Shown here: positions 11,768 through 11,775 of the stretch, in pieces
How the letters are laid out: each line of letters begins with the position of its first letter
Position numbering within the stretch: position 1 is the first letter of the stretch
Source of the DNA: DAIQNV01 sp036788215
Lineage (GTDB): Bacteria > Planctomycetota > Phycisphaerae > Phycisphaerales > UBA1924
Assembly: GCA_036788215.1 (NCBI GenBank)
Contig: DAIQNV010000090.1
Span: 1-11,775 of the forward strand
Reading direction: 5' to 3'
Length of the DNA stretch: 11,775 nt
The notes under the pieces: model-generated
Told to the model about the DNA's origin: nothing
The model's input: the letters and a program-made list of their open reading frames with translations, nothing else
The model's database searches: none
Made by a program: the position numbers and the translations under genes

Positions 11768-11775
11768 TGGTGGGT

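Larger units (their letters stand above)
11405..11775. other. Non-coding right edge, AT-richer then G-rich
   Basis: No supported gene. Bases 11505-11585 are AT-richer than anything nearby and may hold the promoter of the minus-strand CTERM paralogue 2. From about 11580 the plus strand becomes strongly G-rich, with an 11-base direct repeat (GGGGGGTTTGC at 11629-11639 and 11664-11674) and several G-runs able to form quadruplexes. A hairpin repeat and a 15-G run close the window. No tRNA-like T-arm was seen. Confidence 0.5.

Noticed and set aside
11405..11775. tRNA or structured RNA gene at the right edge
   Set aside because: No GTTCRA-type T-arm, no acceptor pairing and no recognisable riboswitch core was found on either strand.

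Overview
The window looks like a chromosomal segment of a high-GC planctomycete, most likely of the class Phycisphaerae. The evidence is a planctomycete-style pseudopilin (GFTLIELLVVIAIIALLIG start, RHG and FFDGH near the C-terminus), two secreted proteins with a PEP-CTERM-like tail (IPLPS, hydrophobic stretch, RRRR), a Uma2 endonuclease-fold gene, and separate GluRS and GlnRS genes. The taxonomic call is inference from family content, not from a marker gene.

Layout, left to right. gltX (+) fills 13-1752. It converges on a minus-strand membrane operon resembling yqjD-yqjE-yqjK: a DUF883 protein starting at 3049, a holin-family membrane protein, and a small third protein. The third gene overlaps the second in an ambiguous way. 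An Old Yellow Enzyme family oxidoreductase (+, 3227-4345) converges on a minus-strand pair, Uma2 then ogt (O6-alkylguanine repair), which share a GTGA stop/start. Uma2 is divergent from glnS (+, 5691-7547). Then come a repeat-filled junction, a clear minus-strand terminator, and an overlapping minus-strand pair encoding a pseudopilin and a small single-pass membrane protein. After a 397-base gap without a gene there are two tandem paralogues of a CTERM-anchored secreted protein, both on the minus strand, and a G-rich non-coding end with a run of 15 G.

The genes are mostly housekeeping (translation, DNA repair, redox) plus cell-envelope functions. No defence island, CRISPR array, transposase, tRNA or rRNA was found.

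The least ordinary content is non-coding. A family of short hairpin-forming GC-rich repeats sharing the core GACCACGGCACCCGGG occupies two convergent gene junctions (4364-4495 and 7587-7831), and a related element lies at the right edge. Two blocks are 65 bp long and differ at 3 positions, and one 53-bp block is perfectly duplicated. An 8-bp tandem repeat (GGAGCCAC) also sits in frame inside gltX. This looks like a mobile or REP/BIME-like mosaic repeat family, but no enzyme that would move it is in the window.
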